Below are positions 37,497-47,027 of a stretch of DNA of 64,000 nt, piece after piece. The position numbers were made by a program, and so were the translations under genes. The notes beneath the pieces are model-generated. The model saw nothing but the letters and a program-made list of their open reading frames with translations. It did no database searches and was not told where the DNA came from. The DNA lies in contig JAIFMS010000145.1 in the NCBI GenBank assembly GCA_020048335.1, forward strand, positions 1 through 64,000. The letters are read 5' to 3'. The stretch is from Methylococcaceae bacterium. GTDB lineage: Bacteria; Pseudomonadota; Gammaproteobacteria; Methylococcales; Methylomonadaceae. Within the stretch, counting starts at the first letter, position 1, and every line of letters begins with the position of its first letter.

Positions 37497-38813
37497 ATGC
37501 GAGAAATCATAACGATTTGTGTCGGAGGGGCAGGTGTCCGTATAGGCGCAAAATTCTGGGAGCTATTGTGTTTAGAGCATGGCATTAACCCTGATGGGCA
37601 ACCGAACCCAGACTTTTCAAATAATTCCGGTGACTCCTGGAGAAGCTTTTTTAATGAGATGGTGTCTGGCAGATTAGTTCCACGTACTATCTTTGTGGAT
37701 TTAGAACCCACTGCTGTAGATAAGATACCTAAAGACTTGTTTCATCCAGACTCTTTCATCTCTGGCAATCAGGGGGCATGTGGTAATTTTGCTCGCGGTT
37801 ACTATACTGCCGGAAAAGAAATCATTGATCCGGTTTTAGACAAGATCATAAGGCTCACTGAGGCCTGTGACAGTTTTCAGGGCTTTCTCATCATAAACTC
37901 CCTAGGTGGCGGAACCGGTAGCGGCTTCACTGCACTATTGATGGAACGTCTGACTGTTGAGTATGGCAAGAAAAGCAAAATACAGTTTGCGATCTATCCT
38001 GCTCCCCAACTGAGTACCGCAATCACAGAAACCTACAACGCCGTACTCTCGACTCACTACACGAATGAGCATAGTGATTGCTGTTTCCTGGTGGATAATG
38101 GTGCTATCTACGACATCGCACAAAGGAGCCTCGGCATCGCCAGTCCTTCCTATGCAGACCTCAACTGCCTGATAGCCCATGCAATTGCTGATGTGACTGT
38201 CAGCCTGAGATTTCAGGGAGACCTCAATATGGATCTCAACGAGTTCCAAACCAACTTGGTGCCTTTCCCTAGAATGCATTTTCCAGTGATCAGTCATGCT
38301 CCTATTGTCAGTCGAGAGAACGCCACTCACTCAGAACTGAATACCCTAGAAATCACAAATGCTGTATTTGACCCAGAAAATCAACTTGTCAAGTGCAAGC
38401 TACAGACCGGAAAATATATGTCCTGCTGTCTGCTTTATCGCGGAGACGTTACCCCTAGAGATATCAATGCTGCGATCGCACAGATCAAATCTAGGCATGA
38501 TATTCCATTTGTCGATTGGTGTCCGACGGGCTTCAAAGTGGCGATTATCAATCATCCTCAGGTATCTTTCCCTGATGATCTGATAGCTCCTGCTAAACGA
38601 TCTGTCACGATGTTAAGCAATACCACTGCTACAGTCAGTCTATTCACTCATCTTGCGCATAAGTTTGACCTCATGTACGCAAAACGGGCTTTTGTTCATT
38701 GGTATGTTGGTGAAGGCATGGAAGAAGGAGAATTTCAAGAAGCCAGGGAAGACTTGGCAAGTTTAATCGGGGAATATGAGGCAGTCGCCGTTGATTCTAG
38801 CAATAATGAATGA
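37497..38813 (+). CDS. Alpha-tubulin homologue (eukaryote-like)
   Basis: A 438-residue, intronless tubulin. The GTP-binding loop [10 protein letters not shown] is at 136-144. [45 protein letters not shown] and [18 protein letters not shown] track eukaryotic alpha-tubulin almost block for block. The T7/H8 loop [10 protein letters not shown] keeps the catalytic Glu (E249, alpha E254). The S9-S10 segment has the alpha-specific insertion ([15 protein letters not shown]). It lacks the acidic tail and terminal Tyr. AAGGA lies eight bases before the ATG, so it is set up for bacterial translation. It presumably forms a heterodimer with the beta homologue 80 bases downstream. FtsZ is excluded by the full-length tubulin C-terminal domain. 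Confidence 0.96.
   Translation: MREIITICVGGAGVRIGAKFWELLCLEHGINPDGQPNPDFSNNSGDSWRSFFNEMVSGRLVPRTIFVDLEPTAVDKIPKDLFHPDSFISGNQGACGNFARGYYTAGKEIIDPVLDKIIRLTEACDSFQGFLIINSLGGGTGSGFTALLMERLTVEYGKKSKIQFAIYPAPQLSTAITETYNAVLSTHYTNEHSDCCFLVDNGAIYDIAQRSLGIASPSYADLNCLIAHAIADVTVSLRFQGDLNMDLNEFQTNLVPFPRMHFPVISHAPIVSRENATHSELNTLEITNAVFDPENQLVKCKLQTGKYMSCCLLYRGDVTPRDINAAIAQIKSRHDIPFVDWCPTGFKVAIINHPQVSFPDDLIAPAKRSVTMLSNTTATVSLFTHLAHKFDLMYAKRAFVHWYVGEGMEEGEFQEAREDLASLIGEYEAVAVDSSNNE
38472..38479. other. HIP1 octamer inside the alpha-tubulin gene
   Basis: GCGATCGC, the highly iterated palindrome that is greatly over-represented in many cyanobacterial genomes. Confidence 0.7.
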
Positions 38814-38893
38814 AGTGACCGCTATCTTTAACGCTCTCTACAGCGTTAAAAGGTTTAGCAACGTTGTTTTAATAGAAAATAGAAGGTGTGAAA

Positions 38894-40210
38894 ATGAATG
38901 AAATCGTATGTATCCATGTGGGACAATGTGGCAACCAGATTGGTGTCAAGTTTTGGGAAGCGATCTCCGACGAGCATGGCATCGATCCGACCGGGATTTA
39001 TCGTGGAAACAATGATCTCCAGATCGAACATATTGATGTTTTTTACAACGAGGGGTCGGGCGGCAGGTATATTCCCAGAGCGGTTTTTGTGGACTTGGAT
39101 CCTCATACGATGGACGCTGTTCGGAAAGAACCCGTTGGAGGAATCTTTCGCCCAGACAATTTTGTTTTTGGCCAATCAGATACCACCGGTAGCAACTGGG
39201 CCAAGGGCCACTACACCGAAGGGGCTGAGTTGATAGACGCCGTTATGGATGTTGTCCGTCAAGAGGTAGAACGCTGTGAAAATTTGCAGGGTTTTATGCT
39301 CTTTCATTCCCTCGGTGGCGGTACAGGATCGGGGATGGGCACTCTTATTCTCACCAAAATCAAGGAGGAGTATCCCGATAGGATGCTCGCAACCGTTTCT
39401 GTCTTTCCTTCGACCAAGATGAGTGATGCGGTGGTGGAGCCTTACAATGCCGTGCTTGGAATCAACCAACTGCTCGAAACTGCGGACTTGACGTTTTGTT
39501 TCGATAACGAGGCACTGTACGACATTTGCGTTCCTACTCTCAATCTCACCCAGCCGACCTACGGAGACCTCAACCATCTTATTTGTGCGACGATAGCTGG
39601 TATTACCGCACCTTTAAGATTCTCAAGTCAGGGATCGCGGAGCACCCTGAGGGATCTGGCGACTAGTCTAATCCCCTTCTCCCGTCTGCACTTCCTGATG
39701 GCAGCGTTTGCACCTTTGACCGGCAGAGACTCTCAACAGCACAACGTTCCCGAACTCACTCAGCAGTTGTTTGATGCCAAAAATATGATGACCTGTGAGC
39801 CTCGTCACGGTAGGTATTTGGCTGTCCAAGTCCTATTTCGTGGACCCCTGTCAAGACAGGAAGTAAATGATGCAATGCTCACTAGTCAAACCAAAAACTC
39901 AGCCTATTTTGTGGAATGGATTCCGGATAATGTGAAAACCACTGTCTTTGATATTCCACCGCGTACCCTAAATATGTCCGCAACATTACTGGGTAATAGC
40001 ACGGCAATCCGGGAGCTATTCGAGAGAATTGGTGAGCAGTTTACTATTATGTTTCGGCGCAAAGCCTTTCTCCATTGGTACACTGGCGAGGGCATGGACG
40101 AAATAGAATTCGCTCAAGCTGAGTCAGCTATCAATGATCTCGTCACTGAGTACCAGAACTACGAAGATGCAACTGCTGACGATGCGGGAGATTGTGATGA
40201 AGGGATGTAA
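38894..40210 (+). CDS. Beta-tubulin homologue (eukaryote-like)
   Basis: A 438-residue, intronless tubulin. It has [20 protein letters not shown] (residues 9-28), [12 protein letters not shown] (139-150), [60 protein letters not shown] and [20 protein letters not shown], all beta-type. The S9-S10 loop is short as in beta. Differences from eukaryotic beta include Asp at position 254 instead of Lys, a T7 loop reading [10 protein letters not shown], and a three-residue shortening near the M-loop (SQQHNVPEL). The tail is short and acidic ([14 protein letters not shown]). AGAAGG sits seven bases before the chosen ATG; an in-frame GTG lies at 38888. It is probably one operon with the alpha homologue. 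Confidence 0.96.
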   Translation: MNEIVCIHVGQCGNQIGVKFWEAISDEHGIDPTGIYRGNNDLQIEHIDVFYNEGSGGRYIPRAVFVDLDPHTMDAVRKEPVGGIFRPDNFVFGQSDTTGSNWAKGHYTEGAELIDAVMDVVRQEVERCENLQGFMLFHSLGGGTGSGMGTLILTKIKEEYPDRMLATVSVFPSTKMSDAVVEPYNAVLGINQLLETADLTFCFDNEALYDICVPTLNLTQPTYGDLNHLICATIAGITAPLRFSSQGSRSTLRDLATSLIPFSRLHFLMAAFAPLTGRDSQQHNVPELTQQLFDAKNMMTCEPRHGRYLAVQVLFRGPLSRQEVNDAMLTSQTKNSAYFVEWIPDNVKTTVFDIPPRTLNMSATLLGNSTAIRELFERIGEQFTIMFRRKAFLHWYTGEGMDEIEFAQAESAINDLVTEYQNYEDATADDAGDCDEGM

Positions 40211-40455
40211 CTGCCTAAGTACATAGTTCTGCACCTTAACTATCTGATTGTTGCGATGTTTACTAATATGATTGCCGATTTTGTGGGTTAAGTGCGATCG
40301 CCTAATCATCACAACTCAAAATACTGGCGATCGCCTTCAGGATATAGATTGTTGCTGCGATCACCTAAAAATCAACCCGTAGATACAAGACTGGATTGAA
40401 TCCTAGTTTGTTAATGATAAAAAACCTCAGTTGCAACGAAACCGAAAAATTATTT
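40211..40455. other. Intergenic tail of the tubulin island with HIP1 sites
   Basis: No gene is supported. Two perfect HIP1 octamers (40294-40301, 40327-40334) and a one-mismatch copy (GCGATCAC, 40357-40364) fall within 71 bases. The texture resembles cyanobacterial intergenic DNA and differs from the rest of the window. Confidence 0.7.
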
Positions 40456-40529
40456 AACAGCAAGTTTTCAAAGAAATTACCGTTTTCATATAAAGTTTTA
40501 GAAGTTAAAGACCTTGCGCCGGCTATTTC
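40456..40529 (+). pseudogene. Diverged fragment of the HEPN-motif gene
   Basis: These bases align end to end with 36287-36360 of the HEPN-motif gene. Shared landmarks are TTTTCATATAAA, GACCTTGCGCC and GGCTATTTC/AGCTATTTC. Translated, FSKKLPFSYKVLEVKDLAPA matches [20 protein letters not shown]. Its end overlaps the last codons of the convergent tetR gene, so it marks the right-hand edge of the inserted region. Confidence 0.85.
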
Positions 40530-41173
40530 AAATTGGTTTGTTGCGCTGTATTTGCTTGCCTTAAAGTGATACAACCATATAAAAACAACTGTGTTGCTTG
40601 TTGCGCCCAGACTTTAATTTCCTCCTCATCTGGCGTAGCGGCAAGCCCTAATTGTAACTGTTGCAACCGTTCCCCGCGCAATGCACTAATAAATTGTTCT
40701 GCCAGAAAACGCGGTTCAAGTTCAATAAAATGCCCCTTCTGTTGTTGTGTTGCAAAAAATTGCGCTAAATATTTTAACGTCCGCTGCGCACTTTGTTGAT
40801 AAAACCCGGTGGCTAAATCAGGAAAGTGTGGCGATTCTGCAATCAAAATAGCCCGAATTCGCACGGCATCAGGTTGTGTAATGCGGGTTAAATAGCTTTG
40901 TGCAAAACCTGTCAATGTTTGCTCGGGTGTTTCTTTTTCCGATAGACCCGTGACAAACTGGTCGCTGCAACGCTGTATTAGCGCACCAAATAAACCTGCT
41001 TTACCGCCAAACTGACTATAAATCGTTCGCAAAGATACTCGCGCATCGCGTGCAATGGTTTCCATATTCAAATTGCCATAGCCGTGTTCCAAAAACAGCG
41101 TTAACGCCGAATCCAGCAACCTATCGCGGCTTAACAATTCATTGCCCTTCGCGGGTCGTCCGCATTTAACCAT
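40523..41173 (-). CDS. TetR-family regulator of the RND efflux operon
   Basis: A 216-residue regulator with the TetR N-terminal helix-turn-helix LDSALTLFLEHGYGNLNMETIARDARVSLRTIYSQFGGKAGLF and a helical ligand-binding C-terminal domain. It is divergent from the RND adaptor gene with 106 bases between, the standard arrangement for local repressors of AcrAB/MexAB-like pumps. Its last codons and stop lie in the HEPN-gene fragment, so the extreme C-terminus may have been replaced when the neighbouring island arrived. Confidence 0.92.
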   Translation of the reverse strand: MVKCGRPAKGNELLSRDRLLDSALTLFLEHGYGNLNMETIARDARVSLRTIYSQFGGKAGLFGALIQRCSDQFVTGLSEKETPEQTLTGFAQSYLTRITQPDAVRIRAILIAESPHFPDLATGFYQQSAQRTLKYLAQFFATQQQKGHFIELEPRFLAEQFISALRGERLQQLQLGLAATPDEEEIKVWAQQATQLFLYGCITLRQANTAQQTNLK

Positions 41174-41229
41174 CAGATTTGCTCAGAAAATTAATTGACT
41201 CAAATAACAATGGTAACCTAGACTAAACG

Positions 41230-41243
41230 GTAATATCTATTAC
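41230..41243. promoter_or_regulatory. Candidate TetR operator
   Basis: GTAATATCTATTAC has perfect GTAATA/TATTAC arms around a two-base centre. It lies in the 106-base region between tetR and the adaptor gene. A TTGACT at 41195-41200 could be the -35 of the pump promoter. Confidence 0.45.
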
Positions 41244-41279
41244 TATTTATTTTCGCCTAACCGCCAAGTCACACAAACG

Positions 41280-42443
41280 ATGATGAAAATTTCACCTCAG
41301 TCTCTGCTAATAACGCTGTTAATTTTGCTATTGAGCGGTTGCAATCAAGCTGAAAACCCAGTCACGCCGCCTGCCCAATCCTCTGTACCGCCGCCTGCGA
41401 AAGTTAAAATTGCCCAACCTATCAATCAACACGTTACGGAATGGGATGAATACACTGGACGAATTGAGGCGGTGGAATCGGTGGATGTGCGAGCCAGAGC
41501 CAGTGGTTATTTAGAAAAAGTCAATTTCAAAGCGGGCGCAGCCGTTCACAAAGGCGATTTATTATTTCTGATTGATGCGAGAACTTTCAAGGCACAACTC
41601 AATTATGCCGTTGCTGAATGGGAAAAAGTCAAATCGCAGCGCGAATTGGCAAAAAAGGATTTGGCTCGGGCTAAAAATTTATTACAAGCCAAAGCGATTT
41701 CCACTGAAGAATACGATGCACGACAAAAAGGTTTGCAGGAAGCAATAGCGGCGGTAGCGTCTGCTCAGGCACAGGTCGAGATTGCCAAACTTAATTTACA
41801 GTTCACGCAAGTTCGCGCCCCAATCAGCGGGCGCATTAGTCGGGAATTGATGACGGCGGGCAATTCGGTCAACGGCGGTGACGCTGAACCCACCCGCCTT
41901 GCATCAATTGTGTCAATGAATCCAGTTTATGTCTCAGTAAATGTTGATGAACGGGCTATTTTGAGTTATCGGCGCGAGGCAAACAAACAGCAGCGCAAAT
42001 TGGAAGGGATGCAACTGGAATTAGGCTTGGCAGATGAGCAAGGTTTTTTGCATGAAGGGCATTTGGATTATGTCGCCCCCATGGAAAATCCGATAACTGG
42101 CACGGTGACGATGCGTGGGGTCTTTAAAAATGATGATGAATTACTTAGACCGGGCTTTTTTGCACGGCTACGGATTAAAGGGGGCGCACCTTATGAGGCT
42201 TTGTTATTACCCGATAGGGCTATTGGTACTGACATGGCAGATCATTTTATCTGGGTGATGAAGCAAGACCAGAAAGTGACCCAGCGAAAAGTTGTAATAG
42301 GTAAACAAATCAATAATTTGCGCGTTATCAGCCAAGGCTTGCAAGCAGGCGAATGGGTGGTGATTGAAGGTGTGCAAAAACTCAAACCCGACAGCCTGAT
42401 TGAGCCTGAAAAAATCACCTTGACCCGCACCGTGGAGCCATAA
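41280..42443 (+). CDS. RND efflux periplasmic adaptor (AcrA/MexA family)
   Basis: A lipoprotein (LLLLSGC lipobox near residue 21) of 387 residues. It links the inner-membrane RND permease to the outer-membrane channel. The barrel/lipoyl region EAVESVDVRARASGYLEKVNFKAGAAVHKGDLLFLID, an alpha hairpin (about 105-165) and the second lipoyl half LNLQFTQVRAPISGRISREL are all visible. It starts the adaptor-permease-channel operon and is followed four bases later by the permease. Confidence 0.95.
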   Translation: MMKISPQSLLITLLILLLSGCNQAENPVTPPAQSSVPPPAKVKIAQPINQHVTEWDEYTGRIEAVESVDVRARASGYLEKVNFKAGAAVHKGDLLFLIDARTFKAQLNYAVAEWEKVKSQRELAKKDLARAKNLLQAKAISTEEYDARQKGLQEAIAAVASAQAQVEIAKLNLQFTQVRAPISGRISRELMTAGNSVNGGDAEPTRLASIVSMNPVYVSVNVDERAILSYRREANKQQRKLEGMQLELGLADEQGFLHEGHLDYVAPMENPITGTVTMRGVFKNDDELLRPGFFARLRIKGGAPYEALLLPDRAIGTDMADHFIWVMKQDQKVTQRKVVIGKQINNLRVISQGLQAGEWVVIEGVQKLKPDSLIEPEKITLTRTVEP

Positions 42444-42447
42444 GCTG

Positions 42448-45400
42448 ATGAATCAATTTGTAAATTTTTTTATCGACCGACCGATTTTTGCTTCGGTGTT
42501 ATCTATTTTAATCGTACTGGTGGGCAGTTTGGCGTTGTTGAAATTACCGATTGCCCAATATCCTGAAATCAGTCCACCGACCATTGTGGTCAGTGCCGCT
42601 TATCCAGGGGCAAATGCGCAAGTGGTTGCTGAAACAGTCGCCACGCCGATTGAGCAGGAAGTCAACGGAGTAGAAGAGATGCTGTATTTGTCCTCACAAT
42701 CGACCAACAGCGGCGCGATGGTGTTGACCATTACTTTCAAGCCAGGTACAGATGTTAATAAAGCGCAGGTATTGGTACAAAACCGCGTGGCGTTGGCCGA
42801 ACCAAAATTACCCGAAGAAGTGCGCCGCAACGGAATTAGTGTAAAAAAACGCAGTCCCGATTTAAGTTTAATGATTGGATTAATTTCGCCTAATAAACGC
42901 TACGACAATGTTTATTTAAGTAATTACGCCCTTTTGCAAATCAAAGATACCTTGGCACGAGTGCCGGGAGTCGGGGAAATTGTCCTGCTCGGTAGCAAGG
43001 ATTACAGTATGCGTTTGTGGCTAAATCCTGAAAAAATTTCCGCCCAAAATCTTACCGCCAGTGATGTGGTCAGAGCCGTACGCGAACAAAATGTGCAAAT
43101 CGCAGCGGGTGTGATTGGACAGCCGCCGACTACAAAACAGCCTGATTTTCAATACACCGTCACCACGCAAGGGCGATTATTAGACGCAGAACAGTTTGCC
43201 AATATTGTGATTAAACAAAGCGAAAAGGGGGAAGTGGTTTATCTGAAAGATGTCGCACGAATTGAACTGGGTGCAAAAGATTACAGTGCGCAATTTAAGC
43301 TCAATGGCGAACCGGGGATTGGTTTAGCGGTGTTTCAAATGCCAGGTTCTAATGCCCTAGAAACCAAAAAAGGCATTATGACCGCGATTGAACAGCTGAA
43401 AAATAATTTTCCGCCCGGGATGGAATATCGGCTCGTGTATGACACGGTGGTATTTGTGGAAAAATCCATTGATGCTGTATTAAAAACCCTGTTTGAAGCC
43501 ATTTTGCTAGTCGTGGTGGTGGTGGTGATATTTTTGCAAAACTGGCGAGCCACCCTTATTCCGCTGCTCAGTGTGCCAGTCTCGTTAATCGGTACGTTTG
43601 CAGTCATGGCAGGATTGGGTTTATCACTGAATACCTTATCATTATTCGGTTTGGTGCTAGCAATCGGAATTGTGGTGGATGACGCAATTGTAGTGGTCGA
43701 AAATGTCGAGCGGCATATCGGTTTGGGACTGTCTGCCAAAGCAGCCACGAAAAAAGCCATGCAGGAAGTGGTCGGCCCCATTATCGCCACTTCCTTAGTG
43801 TTGGTGGCGGTGTTTGTCCCCACCGCGTTTATTACGGGTGTCTCCGGCGCGTTTTACAAACAGTTCGCTTTAACTATTGCCGTATCGACCTTGATTTCTG
43901 CCTTCAACTCCTTAACCTTAAGTCCCGCATTGTGTGCGTTGCTGCTTGATAAAGCCCATCATCATAAAGACAGATTTACCCGACTTTTAGACAAATTATT
44001 GGGCTGGTTTTTTAACGGTTTTAACCGCTTTTTTGAATCCTTCAGTCACAGCTACTCTCGTTTAGTGGCTCGTTTAATTCGGATGACTGTCGTTGTTTTA
44101 GTGCTGTATCTGGGTTTAAATAGCTTGAACTGGCTGGCGTTTGAAAAAGTCCCAACGGGTTTTATTCCGCAGCAAGATCAGGGCTATATGATTTTATATG
44201 CGCAACTGCCTGATGCGGCGGCGGTGAGTCGCACCGATGAAGTGGTTAAACAAGCGCAGCAAATTATCGACAAAAATCCAGCGGTAGGTCATGTGATTTC
44301 TTATTCTGGCTGGTCAGTTTTAACAGGCGCGATGCAATCAAATGTTGCCACGATATTTATCCGATTGAAAGGCTTTGAGGTTCGCAGCGGACAGCCTGAA
44401 ATGACCTCGGATGCGGTGCTAAATGATTTGAGTCAAAAGCTGGCACAAATTCCCAATGCGCAAATTAAACTGTTTGCACCGCCCCCCGTGCGTGGGATGA
44501 GTTCTGTGGGCGGTTTTAAACTGCAAATTCAGGATAGGTCAAATGCGGGTGTTGCACAATTGCAACGGGTCAACACTGAATTGATTGCCAAAGGGAATCA
44601 ACTCCCCGGCTTAGTCGGCTTGTTCAGCACTTTTCGGGCGGATGTGCCGCAATTGTTTGTCGATGTCGATAGGATTCGCAGCAAAACGATGGGTGTACCG
44701 CTAAATGAAATTTTTGACACTTTGCAGATTTATTTAGGTTCGCTGTATGTGAATGATTTTAATAATTTTGGGCGAATTTTTCAGGTGATTGCTCAAGCTG
44801 ATGCGCCATTTCGGATGCAGCCAGAAGATATTAGCAAGCTAAAAACCCGTACTATGACGGGTGAAATAGTGCCATTAGCCACGTTAGTGAAAGTGCAGAA
44901 CAGCAGCGGCCCTGACAAAATCACTCGTTACAACCTCTACCCTGCCGCCGAAATCAACGGCAGCACGTTGCCGGGGGTTAGCTCTGGTCAGGCGATTAAA
45001 ATGATGTCTGATTTACTGGCGCGTGAATTACCCGCAGGTTTTGGGTTTGAATGGACGGAAGTGAGTTTGCAACAGCTATTGGCAGGCAATGTGGCCTTTT
45101 TAGTGTTTCCATTAAGTGTGGTGTTTGTATTTTTGGTCTTGGCAGCACAATACGAAAGCTGGTCATTACCGTTTACGGTGATTTTAATTGTGCCAATGTC
45201 TATTTTGTCGTCAATGATTGGCGTTTGGTTCGCAGGCATGGACAATAATATTTTTACCCAGATAGGTTTTATCGTGTTGGTGGGGTTGGCAAGTAAAAAC
45301 GCCATTTTGATTGTAGAGTTTGCCAAACGGCGACAAGAACAAGGGGTGGATTGTTTTGCAGCGGTGACTGAAGCGGCAAAAGTTCGGTTGCGCCCGATTC

Positions 45401-45618
45401 TAATGACTTCATTTGCTTTTATTCTAGGGGTTTTGCCTTTAGTCTTGGCACAAGGGGCAGGAGCTGAATCACGGCGTATTTTGGGAACAGCGGTATTCAG
45501 CGGCATGATTGGAGTGACTTTTTTCGGGCTGTTATTAACACCTGTGTTTTATGTGGCGATACAGGGTTTAACGCAAGGTAAAGCCAGTAAACAAAAGGTA
45601 ACGGAGGAAAAATCATGA
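42448..45618 (+). CDS. RND multidrug efflux permease (HAE-1, AcrB-like)
   Basis: A 1,056-residue inner-membrane proton-driven pump. The N-terminus FFIDRPIFASVLSILIVLVGSLALLKLPIAQYP is typical. The proton-relay Asp pair is in LAIGIVVDDAIVVVENVER, the partner Lys in GLASKNAILIVEFAKRR, and the conserved Arg in RLRPILMTSFAFILGVLPL. Two large periplasmic loops between helices 1-2 and 7-8 are present. It overlaps the outer-membrane factor gene by four bases. Substrates cannot be read from sequence. Confidence 0.97.
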   Translation: MNQFVNFFIDRPIFASVLSILIVLVGSLALLKLPIAQYPEISPPTIVVSAAYPGANAQVVAETVATPIEQEVNGVEEMLYLSSQSTNSGAMVLTITFKPGTDVNKAQVLVQNRVALAEPKLPEEVRRNGISVKKRSPDLSLMIGLISPNKRYDNVYLSNYALLQIKDTLARVPGVGEIVLLGSKDYSMRLWLNPEKISAQNLTASDVVRAVREQNVQIAAGVIGQPPTTKQPDFQYTVTTQGRLLDAEQFANIVIKQSEKGEVVYLKDVARIELGAKDYSAQFKLNGEPGIGLAVFQMPGSNALETKKGIMTAIEQLKNNFPPGMEYRLVYDTVVFVEKSIDAVLKTLFEAILLVVVVVVIFLQNWRATLIPLLSVPVSLIGTFAVMAGLGLSLNTLSLFGLVLAIGIVVDDAIVVVENVERHIGLGLSAKAATKKAMQEVVGPIIATSLVLVAVFVPTAFITGVSGAFYKQFALTIAVSTLISAFNSLTLSPALCALLLDKAHHHKDRFTRLLDKLLGWFFNGFNRFFESFSHSYSRLVARLIRMTVVVLVLYLGLNSLNWLAFEKVPTGFIPQQDQGYMILYAQLPDAAAVSRTDEVVKQAQQIIDKNPAVGHVISYSGWSVLTGAMQSNVATIFIRLKGFEVRSGQPEMTSDAVLNDLSQKLAQIPNAQIKLFAPPPVRGMSSVGGFKLQIQDRSNAGVAQLQRVNTELIAKGNQLPGLVGLFSTFRADVPQLFVDVDRIRSKTMGVPLNEIFDTLQIYLGSLYVNDFNNFGRIFQVIAQADAPFRMQPEDISKLKTRTMTGEIVPLATLVKVQNSSGPDKITRYNLYPAAEINGSTLPGVSSGQAIKMMSDLLARELPAGFGFEWTEVSLQQLLAGNVAFLVFPLSVVFVFLVLAAQYESWSLPFTVILIVPMSILSSMIGVWFAGMDNNIFTQIGFIVLVGLASKNAILIVEFAKRRQEQGVDCFAAVTEAAKVRLRPILMTSFAFILGVLPLVLAQGAGAESRRILGTAVFSGMIGVTFFGLLLTPVFYVAIQGLTQGKASKQKVTEEKS

Positions 45619-47027
45619 AAAAACAGATTTATCCTCTTTTGCCATTCATCGCATTGCTAACAGCTTGCGCTGTTGGGCCTGATTATCAACCGCCTATTAT
45701 TTCTACGCCTGAAAGTTTTGCCCAAAGTTCACAACCTGAGTTTTCCAACGCCGCTGTCGAAGTGGCGTGGTGGCAACTCTTCAACGATTTGCAACTTAGC
45801 ACCTTAGTCGATGAAACCATCAGCCATAATCACGATTTGGAAGCTGCCAGTGCCAATCTGCGTGAAGCGCGTGCCTTGTATTTAGAGGCAGGATTAACCT
45901 TAGTGCCTGCGGTGACAGCACAAGGCAAATATACCGACCTGTTACGCAGTCGTGGGGCGATGAATAATAGCAATTACGCGCCACGCGAGTTAAAACTTTA
46001 CAGTGCTGGGTTTGATACCGCTTGGGAGGTGGATTTATACGGGCGAGTGCGGCGCAATATCGAAGCCAGTGATGACGAAGTTGAAATGCAGGAAGCGAGC
46101 ATTAAAGATGTGACAGTGAGCTTGATTGCAGAAGTGGCGCGAAATTATTTTGAGCTGCGCGGCTTGCAAAACCAGTGGGCAGTCCTTAATCAAAATATTG
46201 AAAATCAGCGGCAAACCTTAAACATCACAAAGGCGCGAGTTACGAATGGACGCGGCACAGAGCTGGATACTGCAACAGCAGCAGCCCAACTTGATACCAC
46301 CCGCGCCACAATTCCAGCCGTAGAAACGGCGATTAGCCTTGCGATACATCGTTTGAGCGTGTTGACAGGGCAATACCCTAACGCATTAGCTACAAAATTG
46401 TCGCCTGTGGTGTCGATGCCAAAATTGCCCGAAATTGTCACGATTGGTAATCCAGCCGAGTTGTTACGTCGTCGCCCTGATGTGCGAATGGTGGAACGGC
46501 GTTTAGCCGCTTCCACCGCCAGAATTGGGGTTGTTACGGCGGATTTATTTCCGAAAGTCACTTTTGGTGGTTCTATCTCATTGGAGGCAAGTAGCTTGTC
46601 AGGCTTTGGAGCGGCAGGCTCAATGGCTTATTCATTAGGGCCTCGTATTAGTTGGGCTGCGTTTGATTTAGGGCGAGTTTATGCCCGAATTAAAGCCGCC
46701 GATGCGCGTGCCGAGGCGGATTTGGCAAACTATCAACAAACTGTATTGAATGTTTTAGAAGAAACTGAAAACGCGCTGGTTAATTATAATAAAACCCGAA
46801 TAAGGCAGGCTTTTTTAGCGGCGGCGGTTAAATCAAGTTTGAAAGCGCATAACTTAGCGCAGTTACGTTTTAAGGCTGGGGTGAGCGATTTTCTCACCGT
46901 GTTAGACAGTGAAGCACGTTTGTTGCAACAGCAAAATCAGTTAGCGCAAACTCAAACGGCTACAGCAACCGCATTAGTCGGGGTTTATAAAGCGTTGGGA
47001 GGGGGTTGGGAAGCGCATAGTCAGTAA
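45615..47027 (+). CDS. Outer-membrane efflux channel (OprM/NodT family)
   Basis: A 470-residue TolC-like lipoprotein with lipobox LLTAC followed by AVGPDYQPP, the standard start of the NodT family. FDTAWEVDLYGRVRRNIEASDDEVE, AEVARNYFELRG and RRRPDVRMVERRLAASTARIGVVTADLFPKVTFGG are conserved blocks. It is the third gene of the tripartite pump operon. Confidence 0.96.
   Translation: MKKQIYPLLPFIALLTACAVGPDYQPPIISTPESFAQSSQPEFSNAAVEVAWWQLFNDLQLSTLVDETISHNHDLEAASANLREARALYLEAGLTLVPAVTAQGKYTDLLRSRGAMNNSNYAPRELKLYSAGFDTAWEVDLYGRVRRNIEASDDEVEMQEASIKDVTVSLIAEVARNYFELRGLQNQWAVLNQNIENQRQTLNITKARVTNGRGTELDTATAAAQLDTTRATIPAVETAISLAIHRLSVLTGQYPNALATKLSPVVSMPKLPEIVTIGNPAELLRRRPDVRMVERRLAASTARIGVVTADLFPKVTFGGSISLEASSLSGFGAAGSMAYSLGPRISWAAFDLGRVYARIKAADARAEADLANYQQTVLNVLEETENALVNYNKTRIRQAFLAAAVKSSLKAHNLAQLRFKAGVSDFLTVLDSEARLLQQQNQLAQTQTATATALVGVYKALGGGWEAHSQ

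Noticed and set aside
37497-40210. FtsZ or FtsZ-like proteins
   Set aside because: Both proteins have the full tubulin C-terminal domain and alpha/beta-specific blocks ([34 protein letters not shown]), which FtsZ lacks.
36527-40455. Eukaryotic contamination of the assembly
   Set aside because: The genes have no introns, have bacterial ribosome-binding sites, are in an operon-like pair, and join bacterial sequence on both sides; a repeat of a local gene marks the right edge. Long reads are still needed to exclude a chimera.
43335-45506. Long minus-strand open frames across the RND permease gene
   Set aside because: These are low-complexity Thr/Asn/Lys-rich shadows of the permease frame, with no homology signals.
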